From the NCBI GenBank assembly GCA_964654015.1, contig CAZZHQ010000020.1, positions 1-33,951 on the forward strand: a stretch of 33,951 bases of DNA, written 5' to 3'. The first letter of the stretch is position 1. Each line of letters opens with the position of its first letter. The notes under the pieces were generated by a model. That model worked only from the letters and a program-made list of their open reading frames with translations. It was not told the origin of the DNA and did not search any database. Origin of the DNA: JAUUZT01 sp964654015. Its GTDB lineage: Bacteria > Chloroflexota > Dehalococcoidia > GIF9 > AB-539-J10. This document shows, one piece after another, positions 24,186-32,531 of this stretch. The position numbers and the translations under genes were made by a program.

Positions 24186-24818
24186 TTATCCTTTCTGTGC
24201 ATAACCGTATTCACTGAGAAAATTCATTGTTAGCTCACTGTTGTTATATCCACTGAGACGCTCCAAATACCTGGCTATAACATCTATTTCAAGATTAACG
24301 CTATCCCCGGGCCTTTTACTTCCCAGTGTAGTATGTTTCAAGGTATGGTTTACTAATGATACAGAAAAAGATGAAGTCTCAAGATCTGTGATAGTCAAAC
24401 TTATACCGTCGACCGCAATAAAACCTTTATGAGAAATATAACGCATTAACTTAGTTGGAGAGGCGATCTTAACAATATGCTCTGTTTGTCTCTGGTCTAT
24501 TGACAATATTGTACCTATATCGTCGACATGTCCTAACACTAAATGTCCACCAAGTCGTTTGTTCAATGTTACAGCCCTTTCTAAATTAACTTGATTTCCA
24601 TAGCGGAGTTTACCCAAACCAGTATATCTGATAGTTTCCATCATAAGATCAACATTAAAACTGTTATTTTCAAAAGAGGTAACTGTCAAGCAGACTCCAT
24701 TGATAGACATACTGTCCCCTACTCTCATGTCATCAAGTACGTTCTTCGCTTCTATAACTAAATGATGCGTTGCAGCGTTTTTGACAGTTCCGATTTCCTC
24801 TATTATTCCAGTGAACAT
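24186..24818 (-). CDS. ribE: riboflavin synthase, alpha subunit
   Basis: A 210-residue protein with the two tandem lumazine-binding barrels typical of trimeric riboflavin synthase. The N-terminus MFTGIIEEIGTV is conserved; SINGVCLTVTSF (first half) and AVDGISLTITDL (second half) are the repeated motif. Both halves show the Ser/Thr-rich ligand loop. The ATG lies 1 base after the ribD stop. Confidence 0.96.
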   Translation of the reverse strand: MFTGIIEEIGTVKNAATHHLVIEAKNVLDDMRVGDSMSINGVCLTVTSFENNSFNVDLMMETIRYTGLGKLRYGNQVNLERAVTLNKRLGGHLVLGHVDDIGTILSIDQRQTEHIVKIASPTKLMRYISHKGFIAVDGISLTITDLETSSFSVSLVNHTLKHTTLGSKRPGDSVNLEIDVIARYLERLSGYNNSELTMNFLSEYGYAQKG

Positions 24819-24819
24819 C

Positions 24820-25941
24820 TTACTCGTCCCAAATATATTTATTCCCTACATACCCACTCATTAAAATGCCATCACCGAACTTAGTTGTCTCTACTTGTTC
24901 CAGGTGTAGTGCATCTAATACGTTTTTGACTCCAATGCCACCTACCGCAGTCCTCGCTTGCCCCCCACCGATTATTATGGGTGAAATGAAAGCCAACACT
25001 CTATCCACTAAGTTAGAGTCAAATAAGGTACCAAATAATGTGCTGCCGCCTTCAACTAAAACAGTAACTATACCCTTTTCTCCCAGTTTTTTTAGTAATT
25101 GACCCAAATCTACTTTCCCTTTTTCTCCTGGTAGTTCCAGAATATCTACTCCTGCTCGGGTAAAACATGTTTTCTTTTCATTATCCAGAGGTTCAACCAC
25201 TGCGAGAAGCGTTTTCCCAGGCTGTTTAAAAAGTTGTGCATTTTCTGGTGTCCTGCCTTTGCTGTCAACAATTAAGCGTAGAGGTTGTTTTTTTGTCTCA
25301 CCCCCCTTTCCATTACATCCTCTGGCAGTCAGTCGAGGATCATCGGCTATAACAGTATTTACGCCGACCATTATGGCATCTGTACAATGACGCAACGTAT
25401 GCACATATTTCCTGGACTCCTCATTACTTATCCATTTAGAATGCCCTGACCTTGTGGCAATTTTACCGTCAAGGCTCATAGCAAATTTAGCCACAACAAA
25501 GGGTAAACCCGTAATAACATATTTTATATATGCCTCGTTTATTTTATACGCTTCTTTTTTGTAGTCACCTACAAACGTTTTTATGCCAGCCTCGTTAAGT
25601 GCCTTTAATCCATTACCTGAAACTAAAGGATTAGGGTCAAGCATTGCAATGTGTACTTCTGAAATACCAGCCTTGATTATTGCTTTGGTGCAAGGAGGTG
25701 TACGTCCAAAATAGCAACATGGCTCTAATGTGACGTACATAGTAGCTCCACTCGCTTTTTCGCCAGCCTGGCGCAAAGCCATTATCTCTGCATGATTTAA
25801 ACCAGCAGGCTGTGTATATCCCATACCTACAACTAGATAATCTTTAACGATAATAGCTCCTACCGCAGGATTGGGGCTGGTGTTACCTTTTGCTAATCCA
25901 GCTAATGACAGGGCGTGTTCCATATATTCAATGGAAGACAT
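24820..25941 (-). CDS. ribD: bifunctional riboflavin deaminase/reductase
   Basis: A 373-residue RibD. The N-terminal cytidine-deaminase-like domain has zinc ligands in HAEIMAL (about 50-56) and PCCYFGRTPPC (about 72-83). The C-terminal reductase domain (about 150-370) contains KFAMSLDGKIAT, a TRSGHSKWIS loop and the NADPH motif VEGGSTLFG. It deaminates and reduces the GTP cyclohydrolase II product. It is the first of four contiguous rib genes, after a 329-base spacer. GAGGGGG precedes the ATG. I do not see an FMN riboswitch upstream. Confidence 0.96.
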   Translation of the reverse strand: MSSIEYMEHALSLAGLAKGNTSPNPAVGAIIVKDYLVVGMGYTQPAGLNHAEIMALRQAGEKASGATMYVTLEPCCYFGRTPPCTKAIIKAGISEVHIAMLDPNPLVSGNGLKALNEAGIKTFVGDYKKEAYKINEAYIKYVITGLPFVVAKFAMSLDGKIATRSGHSKWISNEESRKYVHTLRHCTDAIMVGVNTVIADDPRLTARGCNGKGGETKKQPLRLIVDSKGRTPENAQLFKQPGKTLLAVVEPLDNEKKTCFTRAGVDILELPGEKGKVDLGQLLKKLGEKGIVTVLVEGGSTLFGTLFDSNLVDRVLAFISPIIIGGGQARTAVGGIGVKNVLDALHLEQVETTKFGDGILMSGYVGNKYIWDE

Positions 25942-26007
25942 TGCAATTAATACCCCCTCACAATTTAGTATTATGAGATAGTTGAAAAATTTATTGCTAC
26001 GTTATGT

Positions 26008-26030
26008 CATGATAATACTTCATTATCATG
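26008..26030. promoter_or_regulatory. perfect hairpin upstream of ribD
   Basis: CATGATAAT and ATTATCATG are inverted 9-mers around a 5-base loop, 67 bases before the ribD start. The following sequence on the minus strand has a TTTTT run only about 19 bases further, so it is not a classic intrinsic terminator. It could be an operator, or an attenuator element for the rib genes. Confidence 0.45.
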
Positions 26031-26191
26031 TAGAGCACTGTGCCATGTCTCTGTTATATACGGTTTATCCCTTGCGCCACTGTTTGAAATAGCCGTACGT
26101 TGAGGACTTAAACATAAAAAGTTCGCAAGCCGCATCCATCCACCCACGATATCCATCATCACTAGTTGATTCCTAAGTAACATCTTTAAAC

Positions 26192-26220
26192 ATTTTAGCA
26201 TCGGCCTTGGCAAAGTGCAA
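26192..26220 (-). promoter_or_regulatory. sigma-70-like promoter upstream of ribD
   Basis: On the minus strand TTGCAC (26220-26215) and TAAAAT (26197-26192) are spaced by exactly 17 bases. Transcription would start near 26185 and give a leader of about 240 bases before ribD. Confidence 0.5.
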
Positions 26221-26270
26221 AGTCAAGTAGTATTGACAGGATGTTAGCACAGAAGGGGGATTAATAAGGT

Positions 26271-27386
26271 TTAACAGATACTGTCACTATTTAACTTGAT
26301 TTTTATCTTGTCTAAAAGCCTAGTTATGCCCCAGTTTTTTCCGGCAGAGATCATACATATATCGTTGTTTGGTAAGATAAATTCCTCCTCAAAATGGGGA
26401 ACTGCGGTAATTTCTTCTAATTCTGTTTCATTGCTCAAAACTAAATCTAGCTTATTAAATACACTGATTCTAGGTTTATGGCTGACGTGTAGATTCTCAA
26501 GTATTTCATCTACGGCCAGGCACTGATTAGCAGCGTCCTTGTGTGTTATGTCCACTACATGCAGGAAGAGGTCTGCCTCATTGAGTTCCTCCAGTGTAGA
26601 TCTAAAAGCAGCAATAATAGAAGACGGTAATTTACGTATGAAACCGACCGTGTCGGTTAACAATAATGATTCACCATTTGATAAAGTTAGGCGACGGGTT
26701 ACTGTATCAAGTGTAGAAAATAATTTATCTTCTACTGTTACACTAGCCTTACTGAGAGTATTAAATAATGTGCTCTTACCCGAATTCGTGTAACCAACAA
26801 CAGCAATTACAGGTATTCTCGAAGCTTTTCGTTGTCTTCTTTGTAATTTCCTGAATTGACCGATTTGGTCTATTTTCTTCTGGAGTCGATTTATACGTTT
26901 GCGTATTAGGCGACGGTCGGTTTCCAGTTGTGATTCGCCAGGACCACGAGTTCCGATACCTCCGCCAAGTCGCTCTAAGTGAGTCCATTGGCCTATAAGC
27001 CGCGGTAGCAGGTACTGATGTTGAGCAAACTCTATCTGGTATTTTCCCTCACGAGAACGAGCTTGCTTGGAGAATATGTCCAGAATGATGACTGTTCGAT
27101 CAATTATTTTTGCCTGCAATATCTCTTCAAGGTTTCTCTGTTGTCTGGGAGATAGTTCATCGTCGAAAGCTACAGTGTCGTATTTGGTTTGTTGCCTTAA
27201 ATTGAGAAGCTCATTGATTTTACCCTTACCCAGGTAATATGTTGGCGAAGGAGTTTTCAAGAATTGTATAAGTTTTCCTACAGTTTCTCCACCCGCTGTT
27301 TTCACTAGCTGGGCAAGTTCTTCCAGAGAATCGCTAGACGTCCATTTTTGCGGACCTGTTTTGTGACCTACGCCAACCAAAAACAC
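26271..27386 (-). CDS. hflX: ribosome-associated GTPase HflX
   Basis: HflX is a GTPase that binds and splits ribosomes. The N-terminal domain (1 to about 160) has YYLGKGKINEL, FDDELSPRQQRNLEE and a glycine-rich ERLGGGIGTRGPGE motif. The G domain has P-loop GYTNSGKST, switch II DTVGFIRKLP and NKLD specificity motif. The length from GTG at 27386 is 371. That start cuts into the strand VFLVGV. Fourteen in-frame codons with homologous-looking content (ending TQTRIER) lie directly upstream, back to the dapL stop, without a canonical start. An ATA at 27428 lies 6 bases after GGAGG. The true start may be that ATA or the GTG, which has AGGA 8 bases upstream. Confidence 0.93.
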   Translation of the reverse strand: MFLVGVGHKTGPQKWTSSDSLEELAQLVKTAGGETVGKLIQFLKTPSPTYYLGKGKINELLNLRQQTKYDTVAFDDELSPRQQRNLEEILQAKIIDRTVIILDIFSKQARSREGKYQIEFAQHQYLLPRLIGQWTHLERLGGGIGTRGPGESQLETDRRLIRKRINRLQKKIDQIGQFRKLQRRQRKASRIPVIAVVGYTNSGKSTLFNTLSKASVTVEDKLFSTLDTVTRRLTLSNGESLLLTDTVGFIRKLPSSIIAAFRSTLEELNEADLFLHVVDITHKDAANQCLAVDEILENLHVSHKPRISVFNKLDLVLSNETELEEITAVPHFEEEFILPNNDICMISAGKNWGITRLLDKIKIKLNSDSIC

Positions 27387-27428
27387 TCTTTCTATCCTGG
27401 TTTGAGTGTCGATATGTTTGTCTTTTAT

Positions 27429-28595
27429 TTATTTCCTCCAGTGCCATTTTAAAAGCCGTCTTATTCCTTCCTCAAGACGGTCATCTGATAAAGTTATGGA
27501 GAGCCTGATATATCCTTCCCCTTCTTTTCCATAACCAATACCTGGAGTTACTGCTATATTTGTTTCATCAAGAAGTTTCTTAGTGAAATCTATGGAACTA
27601 TAATCTCGTGGTATTTTTGCCCAAATATAAAAGCTGGCCTTTGGTAGCGTAACTTGTAATCCTATTTCCTGTAATGTACTTGCTAATTTATTACGACGAT
27701 TTTGCAATATACTATTCTGTACTTCAATAGAGTCCTGCGGCCCGGTTAAAGCCTTAATAGCAGCCTCCTGTATCGCCTGCGGAATACCAGAATCCAGGTT
27801 AGATTTAATTCGGAACAACGCTTCGACAAGTTTCTGATTACCAACTATCATTCCTATCCGCCACCCGGTCATATTGTAAGTCTTAGATAAAGAATGGAAT
27901 TCTACTCCAATTTCTTTTGCACCCGATGCCTGCATGAAGCTCGGCGGTTTATAACTATCAAACGCAACTTCAGTATATGGAGCGTCATGACAAATAGCAA
28001 TATCATGCTTCTGCGCAAAAGCAATTGCTCTTTCAAAAAATTTAATGTCCGCGCTGGCCCCCGTCGGATTGTTGGGGTAGTTTAACCACATGAGTTTTGC
28101 CTGATTACATATTTCTTCCGGTATTATCTCGAAATCAGGCAAATAATCATTTTCCTCTAACAAAGGCATGAAATAGGGCTCCCCGCCAACCAGTAGAGTA
28201 CCTACTGAATATACCGGATAGCCTGGGTCAGGTACAAGTGCGATGTCTCCCGGATTAATCAGGCACAATGCTATATGCCCGATGCCTTCTTTAGAACCAA
28301 TGAGGGGTAATACCTCTGTAGCTGGATTTAGAACAACATTAAAACGTTTCTGGTACCATTCAGCAATAGCAATGTGAAGTTCAGGTAGACCTATACTCTC
28401 CGGATAATGGTGATTTATTGGGTTGTGAGCCGACTGGCATATTTGCTCTATAATGTCAGCCGGTGTAGACAAATCAGGATCACCTATAGCAAAGCTTATT
28501 ACGTCTTCACCATTAGCTCGCTTCTCAGCAATCTTTCTAGCTATATCAACAAAAAGATATGGTGGTAATTTGTCCAGACGTCTGGCTAATTGCAT
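27429..28595 (-). CDS. dapL: LL-diaminopimelate aminotransferase-type class I/II aminotransferase
   Basis: A 388-residue PLP-dependent fold type I aminotransferase. The N-terminus RRLDKLPPYLFVDI is typical of DapL-like enzymes. YPNNPTGA at 173-180, CHDAPYTEVAF at 202-212 and the PLP lysine K238 in HSLSKTYNMTGWRIG are all present. dapF lies immediately upstream in the operon, so conversion of tetrahydrodipicolinate to LL-DAP is the likely role. This pathway bypasses succinylated or acetylated intermediates. Another aminotransferase specificity (Asp or Ala) cannot be excluded. It starts 12 bases after the dapF stop. Confidence 0.85.
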   Translation of the reverse strand: MQLARRLDKLPPYLFVDIARKIAEKRANGEDVISFAIGDPDLSTPADIIEQICQSAHNPINHHYPESIGLPELHIAIAEWYQKRFNVVLNPATEVLPLIGSKEGIGHIALCLINPGDIALVPDPGYPVYSVGTLLVGGEPYFMPLLEENDYLPDFEIIPEEICNQAKLMWLNYPNNPTGASADIKFFERAIAFAQKHDIAICHDAPYTEVAFDSYKPPSFMQASGAKEIGVEFHSLSKTYNMTGWRIGMIVGNQKLVEALFRIKSNLDSGIPQAIQEAAIKALTGPQDSIEVQNSILQNRRNKLASTLQEIGLQVTLPKASFYIWAKIPRDYSSIDFTKKLLDETNIAVTPGIGYGKEGEGYIRLSITLSDDRLEEGIRRLLKWHWRK

Positions 28596-28607
28596 TGTAC
28601 TACTCCT

Positions 28608-29582
28608 TTACACTAGGTATTTACCGGTAAATACTTCATCTACTGAACCGGTCAGTTTTACATCCCCTATTCCGTCCCAGAAGATATTTAGTATCCCGCC
28701 TCTAAGTGTTATGTCAACATTATCTCCTGTATAGCCAAGTAACTTTGATGCCACGGCTATTGCGCAGGCACCACTACCGCAAGAGAGAGTTTCTCCTACC
28801 CCACGCTCCCAAACTCTTGCTGTTATGTTATTTTTATCTAAAATTATGGCTATCTCGAAGTTTGTGTGCTTTGGAAATAAGGGATTTTTTTCTACCATGG
28901 GACCGAAGTCAGAAAGGGGGAAATTATCTATTGTCTGCGATCTGAAATTTACTGCATGGGGGTTACCCATAGATAAAAGCCATAAGTGTAGTTTTTCATC
29001 TCTTACGGAAAGGCACGCATCAAGCATAGGGCTTTGTTTTATTTCTGTAGCCTTCGGCTCGCAATCAATGGTTAACGAACTCCGCACAGTAGAAGTTGGT
29101 ATTTGTTCAGCTCGGAATTCTGGCATTCCCATACTCACTTCAACACTGTTTACTTTTCTTTCAGTTATATATGCTTTTGCTTTTCTTATGCCTGCCAGAG
29201 TTTCTATGCTCAGATAAACATCCTCACCTTGCAAGGAGTTGTCGGTAACCATGTTTCTTTCTATTGCATACTTGGTAAAACATCTTAATCCGTTACCACA
29301 GGCTTCAGCTTCAGAACCATCCGAATTAAATATGCGCATCTTAAGGTCCGCAGTAGAGGAATTTTGTACAACGATAACACCGTCAGCTCCTATTCCAAAG
29401 TGTCGGTCACATATAGTATTAACGACTCCCGTCCATTCGTTTTCTTTAAACTGACCAATATCAAAATAGAAGCCCTGTAAAAGGTCCTTTTGACTATGCA
29501 ATAATCTATTGTCTATCAGGACAAAATCATTTCCTGTAGCTTGTAGCTTAGAGAATTCTAAAACAAATTGTTTTCTATTAAT
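28608..29582 (-). CDS. dapF: diaminopimelate epimerase, probable non-canonical start
   Basis: DapF interconverts LL- and meso-DAP. Both catalytic cysteines are visible, in EACGNGLRCF and LSCGSGACA, and GIGADGVI is conserved. The first canonical start in the frame is TTG at 29501 (297 residues), but it would remove the conserved N-terminal QATGNDFVLIDNR, which is encoded upstream in the same frame. No ATG, GTG or TTG lies between that block and the frame's TGA. An ATT at 29580-29582, 11 bases after AAAGGAG, is the best candidate, giving 324 residues and a 25-base overlap with miaA. That length is above the usual 275-285, so a start slightly further inside is possible. Gene identity is firm; the start is inferred. 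Confidence 0.88.
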   Translation of the reverse strand: MNRKQFVLEFSKLQATGNDFVLIDNRLLHSQKDLLQGFYFDIGQFKENEWTGVVNTICDRHFGIGADGVIVVQNSSTADLKMRIFNSDGSEAEACGNGLRCFTKYAIERNMVTDNSLQGEDVYLSIETLAGIRKAKAYITERKVNSVEVSMGMPEFRAEQIPTSTVRSSLTIDCEPKATEIKQSPMLDACLSVRDEKLHLWLLSMGNPHAVNFRSQTIDNFPLSDFGPMVEKNPLFPKHTNFEIAIILDKNNITARVWERGVGETLSCGSGACAIAVASKLLGYTGDNVDITLRGGILNIFWDGIGDVKLTGSVDEVFTGKYLV

Positions 29583-30475
29583 TTTAGGACTTTCTCCTTT
29601 ATACCACCCTGAGAAATATCAATCCATTGAATTCTCTTGTCGTTCAGATGAAACCAGGCATACTGATGGCGAACTAAACGATGAGTTTCGATTTCTATAT
29701 TTTCAATGGCTGCTGGTAATGTCAACTGTCCTTTAAGGAACTGGTATATTTGATTATAACCTATGCTCGACATAGAGGGCAAAGAATCTTTATAACCCAT
29801 TTGTGATAGTCTTTCTACTTCTTGAACTAAGCCCTGTTGTACCATTCCAGTAACACGCCGATGAATCATGCTATAAAGTTCATCTCTTTCCACAGATAAT
29901 CCAATAATGAGAGTAGAAAATTCAGGTTGTTCCTTATGACAGAGTGTCGAAGGAGGTTGTTCCGTTTTGTAATATATTTCTAAAGCTCTTATGATACGGC
30001 GCGTATTATTCGGGTGTATTTTGCTTGCGGCTAATTCATCAACCTGCTGGAGTGTCTTGTGCAGTAAATGGCTTCCTTTTTGTTTAGCAATTATTTCTAA
30101 CTCCTGTCTTAATTTGTGATCAGGGGGTACCTGAGGGAGTCGCCAGCCCTCAACTATCGACCAAACATAAAGGCCGCTGCCTCCAACCAGTACGGGTAAT
30201 TTGCCAGCTTTCTGAATAGAACATATTATTTCAGTAGCTAACTGACGATATACAGCAAGATTAAAGTTCTGATCAGGGTCGACTATATCAATAAGATGAT
30301 GTGGAACAAGTTTTCGATCGCTGAGAGTCGGCTTGCCTGTGCCAATACTCATATAGCGATATATCTGACGACTGTCAGCATTTATTATCTCTATGGGAAG
30401 ATGTTCTGCGATGCTCATGGCAAGTTCGCTCTTGCCCACTGCTGTTGGCCCCACGATTGCTAAAAGACGTTTCAT
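29558..30475 (-). CDS. miaA: tRNA dimethylallyltransferase
   Basis: MiaA prenylates A37 of tRNAs reading UNN codons, using dimethylallyl diphosphate. The 305-residue protein has P-loop GPTAVGKS at 9-16, then INADSRQIYRYMSIGTGKP (about 35-53) and HHLIDIVDP, the family's substrate motifs, plus GGSGLYVW and a later RRIIRALE. DMAPP comes from the MEP pathway, whose first gene is also in this window. It begins 39 bases after tpiA and its 3' end overlaps the probable dapF start. Confidence 0.96.
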   Translation of the reverse strand: MKRLLAIVGPTAVGKSELAMSIAEHLPIEIINADSRQIYRYMSIGTGKPTLSDRKLVPHHLIDIVDPDQNFNLAVYRQLATEIICSIQKAGKLPVLVGGSGLYVWSIVEGWRLPQVPPDHKLRQELEIIAKQKGSHLLHKTLQQVDELAASKIHPNNTRRIIRALEIYYKTEQPPSTLCHKEQPEFSTLIIGLSVERDELYSMIHRRVTGMVQQGLVQEVERLSQMGYKDSLPSMSSIGYNQIYQFLKGQLTLPAAIENIEIETHRLVRHQYAWFHLNDKRIQWIDISQGGIKEKVLKLIENNLF

Positions 30476-30514
30476 TTGCTATCAGCAATATAATAGGTGA
30501 ATTCTGTGAGGGGA

Positions 30515-31273
30515 TTATTTCCGGTAATCTGCAATTTGACTAGCAATGCTTACATATTCCTGTGCTTTTAAACTGGCCCCACCAACTAAAACTCCATCGA
30601 TATCTGTTTGTGATATAAATTCGATAATATTGTTAGCTTTCACACTGCCACCATACAAAATACGTAGATCCTCAGCAATACTATTGCTCCATATCTGTGC
30701 CATTTTCTCGCGGATAAATTTGATGGTAACATTCGCTTCTTCCCCGTTTGCAGCCATGCCTGTTCCTATGGCCCATAGTGGTTCATAGGCGATTAACAAA
30801 TCTTTAGTCTTTACTATTTCCCGTAGCCCTTTATTCAGTTGTTTTGACAATATTTTTTCTGTCTTCCCTGCCTCTTTCTCTGTGAGACTTTCACCAACAC
30901 ATAAAATTGGCTTTAAATTGTGCTTTGAAGCATTCTGTATTTTACTATTTATTATTTCGTTAGTTTCGGCAAAATAGATTCGCCGTTCAGAATGTCCCAA
31001 AATCACATACTCACATAGACCATGTAACATCAGAGTGGATATTTCACCAGTATATGCGCCCTTTATAGCGAAGCACATGTTTTGCGCGCCGATCTTAATA
31101 GAGCTACCTTCAAGTAGTTCCTTTATTGCAGGTATAGAAATGAACGGTGGGCATATTATTATTTCGATATTTTTCAGCAATTCTAGTTCTGTCCTCATTT
31201 CGTTAACCAGTTGTCTTGCCTCGACAATTGTAGTGTTCATTTTCCAATTGCCTGCTATGACGGGAGTACGCAT
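30515..31273 (-). CDS. tpiA: triose-phosphate isomerase
   Basis: TPI interconverts dihydroxyacetone-P and glyceraldehyde-3-P. The 252-residue chain has the catalytic Lys in GNWKMN (about 8-13), the electrophilic His in ILGHSERR, and the base Glu in AYEPLWAIGTG, which leads into loop 6. GGSVKANN near the C-terminus binds phosphate. It lies 58 bases after pgk. Confidence 0.98.
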   Translation of the reverse strand: MRTPVIAGNWKMNTTIVEARQLVNEMRTELELLKNIEIIICPPFISIPAIKELLEGSSIKIGAQNMCFAIKGAYTGEISTLMLHGLCEYVILGHSERRIYFAETNEIINSKIQNASKHNLKPILCVGESLTEKEAGKTEKILSKQLNKGLREIVKTKDLLIAYEPLWAIGTGMAANGEEANVTIKFIREKMAQIWSNSIAEDLRILYGGSVKANNIIEFISQTDIDGVLVGGASLKAQEYVSIASQIADYRK

Positions 31274-31331
31274 TTAATTATCTCCTGTGGCTGTTTTATT
31301 TAGATTAAGTAGACGGATATATATTAGTTCT

Positions 31332-32519
31332 CTATTTATCCTGCAGGACTGCAACCCCGGGCAGTGTTTCACCCTCCAGGAATTTTAAACTGGCGCCACC
31401 ACCAGTGGAGACATGGCTTATCATATCAACTAAGCCCATTTCGCGAATTGTTTCAACTGTAGAACCACCTCCGATAACAGTGTTAGCATCAGCATCGGCC
31501 AATAATTGTGCCATCCCTCTTGTGCCCATCGAGAATCTTGGTATTTCGTATATACCCAATGGCCCGTTCCACATTATTGTACGGCAATCGGCTAGCTTTT
31601 TTGAGAATAACTTAAGTGTTGCTGGCCCAATGTCAACGATATACACACCAGGTGGTATTTTGCTAGTGCTAATGATACGACTTAAAGTATCCGCCTCAAG
31701 TTTTTCCGAGATTAGTAAATCTATTGGCAGTATCAGAGCAACCCCTCGTTCCTTTGCTGCTATAAGCAAATTACGAGCTATATTTAATTTATCGTTTTCA
31801 ACTAATGATTGACCAGTATCATAACCCTGGGCTTTCAGAAATGTAGCTACCATACCACCACCAACAAGCATAACATCGACTTTCCTCAACATATTCTGCA
31901 TTAAGCCTATCTTGTCGCTAATCTTGGCACCACCAATTATACAGGCGAATGGACGTGCTGGATCAGTAAGTAATTTATTCATTGCTTCTAATTCTGCCTC
32001 CATTAATAAACCAGCAACCGCAGGTAAGTATTTAGCTACCCCAACGGTAGAGGCGTGAACCCTATGCGCGGTACCGAAAGCATCATTGACGTAGATATCT
32101 GCTAACGTGGCCAGTTCCCGGGCAAAATTAGCGTCATTTGTCTCCTCGCCTGGATGAAAACGTAAGTTCTCCAGGAATAAGATGTCACCATCTCTGAGTT
32201 TATTTACTTCATTACGCACTTCATTGCCCACACAATCTCCTATTGTGTGGATGGGTTTGTTGACTAAATGTGATAGGTGTTCGGCTATTGGTTTAATCCG
32301 TAATTCCTCTATTATTTTACCATCAGGCCTATCTAAATGAGAGCATAAAACTATTCTGGCTTTATGGTCGGCAAGGTATCTTATAGTAGGTAGAGATGCT
32401 CTTATTCGACTATCGTCGCTAATGGAACCAGTTTTCTTGTTTATTGGAACATTAAAGTCAACTCTTACTAGAATTGTATTCCCTGTAATGCCAATATCCC
32501 TTATTGTTTTCTTTACCAT
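31332..32519 (-). CDS. pgk: phosphoglycerate kinase
   Basis: PGK makes ATP from 1,3-bisphosphoglycerate, or runs in reverse in gluconeogenesis. The 395-residue length is typical. RVDFNVP is near residue 19, the substrate-binding LENLRFHPGEE is intact, and GGAKISDK and GGGSTVE bind nucleotide. The usual SHLGRP reads SHLDRP, a Gly-to-Asp change next to a substrate Arg. Adjacent tpiA makes a glycolytic pair. It begins 12 bases after the prenyl synthase gene. Confidence 0.98.
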   Translation of the reverse strand: MVKKTIRDIGITGNTILVRVDFNVPINKKTGSISDDSRIRASLPTIRYLADHKARIVLCSHLDRPDGKIIEELRIKPIAEHLSHLVNKPIHTIGDCVGNEVRNEVNKLRDGDILFLENLRFHPGEETNDANFARELATLADIYVNDAFGTAHRVHASTVGVAKYLPAVAGLLMEAELEAMNKLLTDPARPFACIIGGAKISDKIGLMQNMLRKVDVMLVGGGMVATFLKAQGYDTGQSLVENDKLNIARNLLIAAKERGVALILPIDLLISEKLEADTLSRIISTSKIPPGVYIVDIGPATLKLFSKKLADCRTIMWNGPLGIYEIPRFSMGTRGMAQLLADADANTVIGGGSTVETIREMGLVDMISHVSTGGGASLKFLEGETLPGVAVLQDK

Positions 32520-32531
32520 TTGCTTAATATA

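Larger units (their letters stand above)
25942..26270 (-). other. unexplained spacer between hflX and ribD
   Basis: The spacer has structure but no recognised gene. A promoter-like pair is followed by two overlapping short open frames on the minus strand. One, 26065-26193, reads in a protein-like way after an in-frame TAG at 26173-26175 (MDAACELFMFKSS, then KQWRKG). The other covers 26007-26213. A perfect hairpin lies at 26008-26030. The conserved boxes of the FMN riboswitch are not seen. A small RNA, a leader peptide or a decayed gene would all fit. Confidence 0.5.

Noticed and set aside
26007..26213. 68-residue minus-strand frame as a firm gene
   Set aside because: It begins inside the promoter-like sequence and ends in the hairpin, and the overlapping frame looks more protein-like; kept only as part of the unexplained spacer.
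25942..26270. FMN riboswitch upstream of ribD
   Set aside because: The conserved FMN-aptamer boxes, such as the GGGGCAGGGTGAAATTCCC-type segment, are not found on the minus strand.
31405..31812. 135-residue plus-strand frame opposite pgk
   Set aside because: It lies wholly antisense to a conserved gene and has no own signals.
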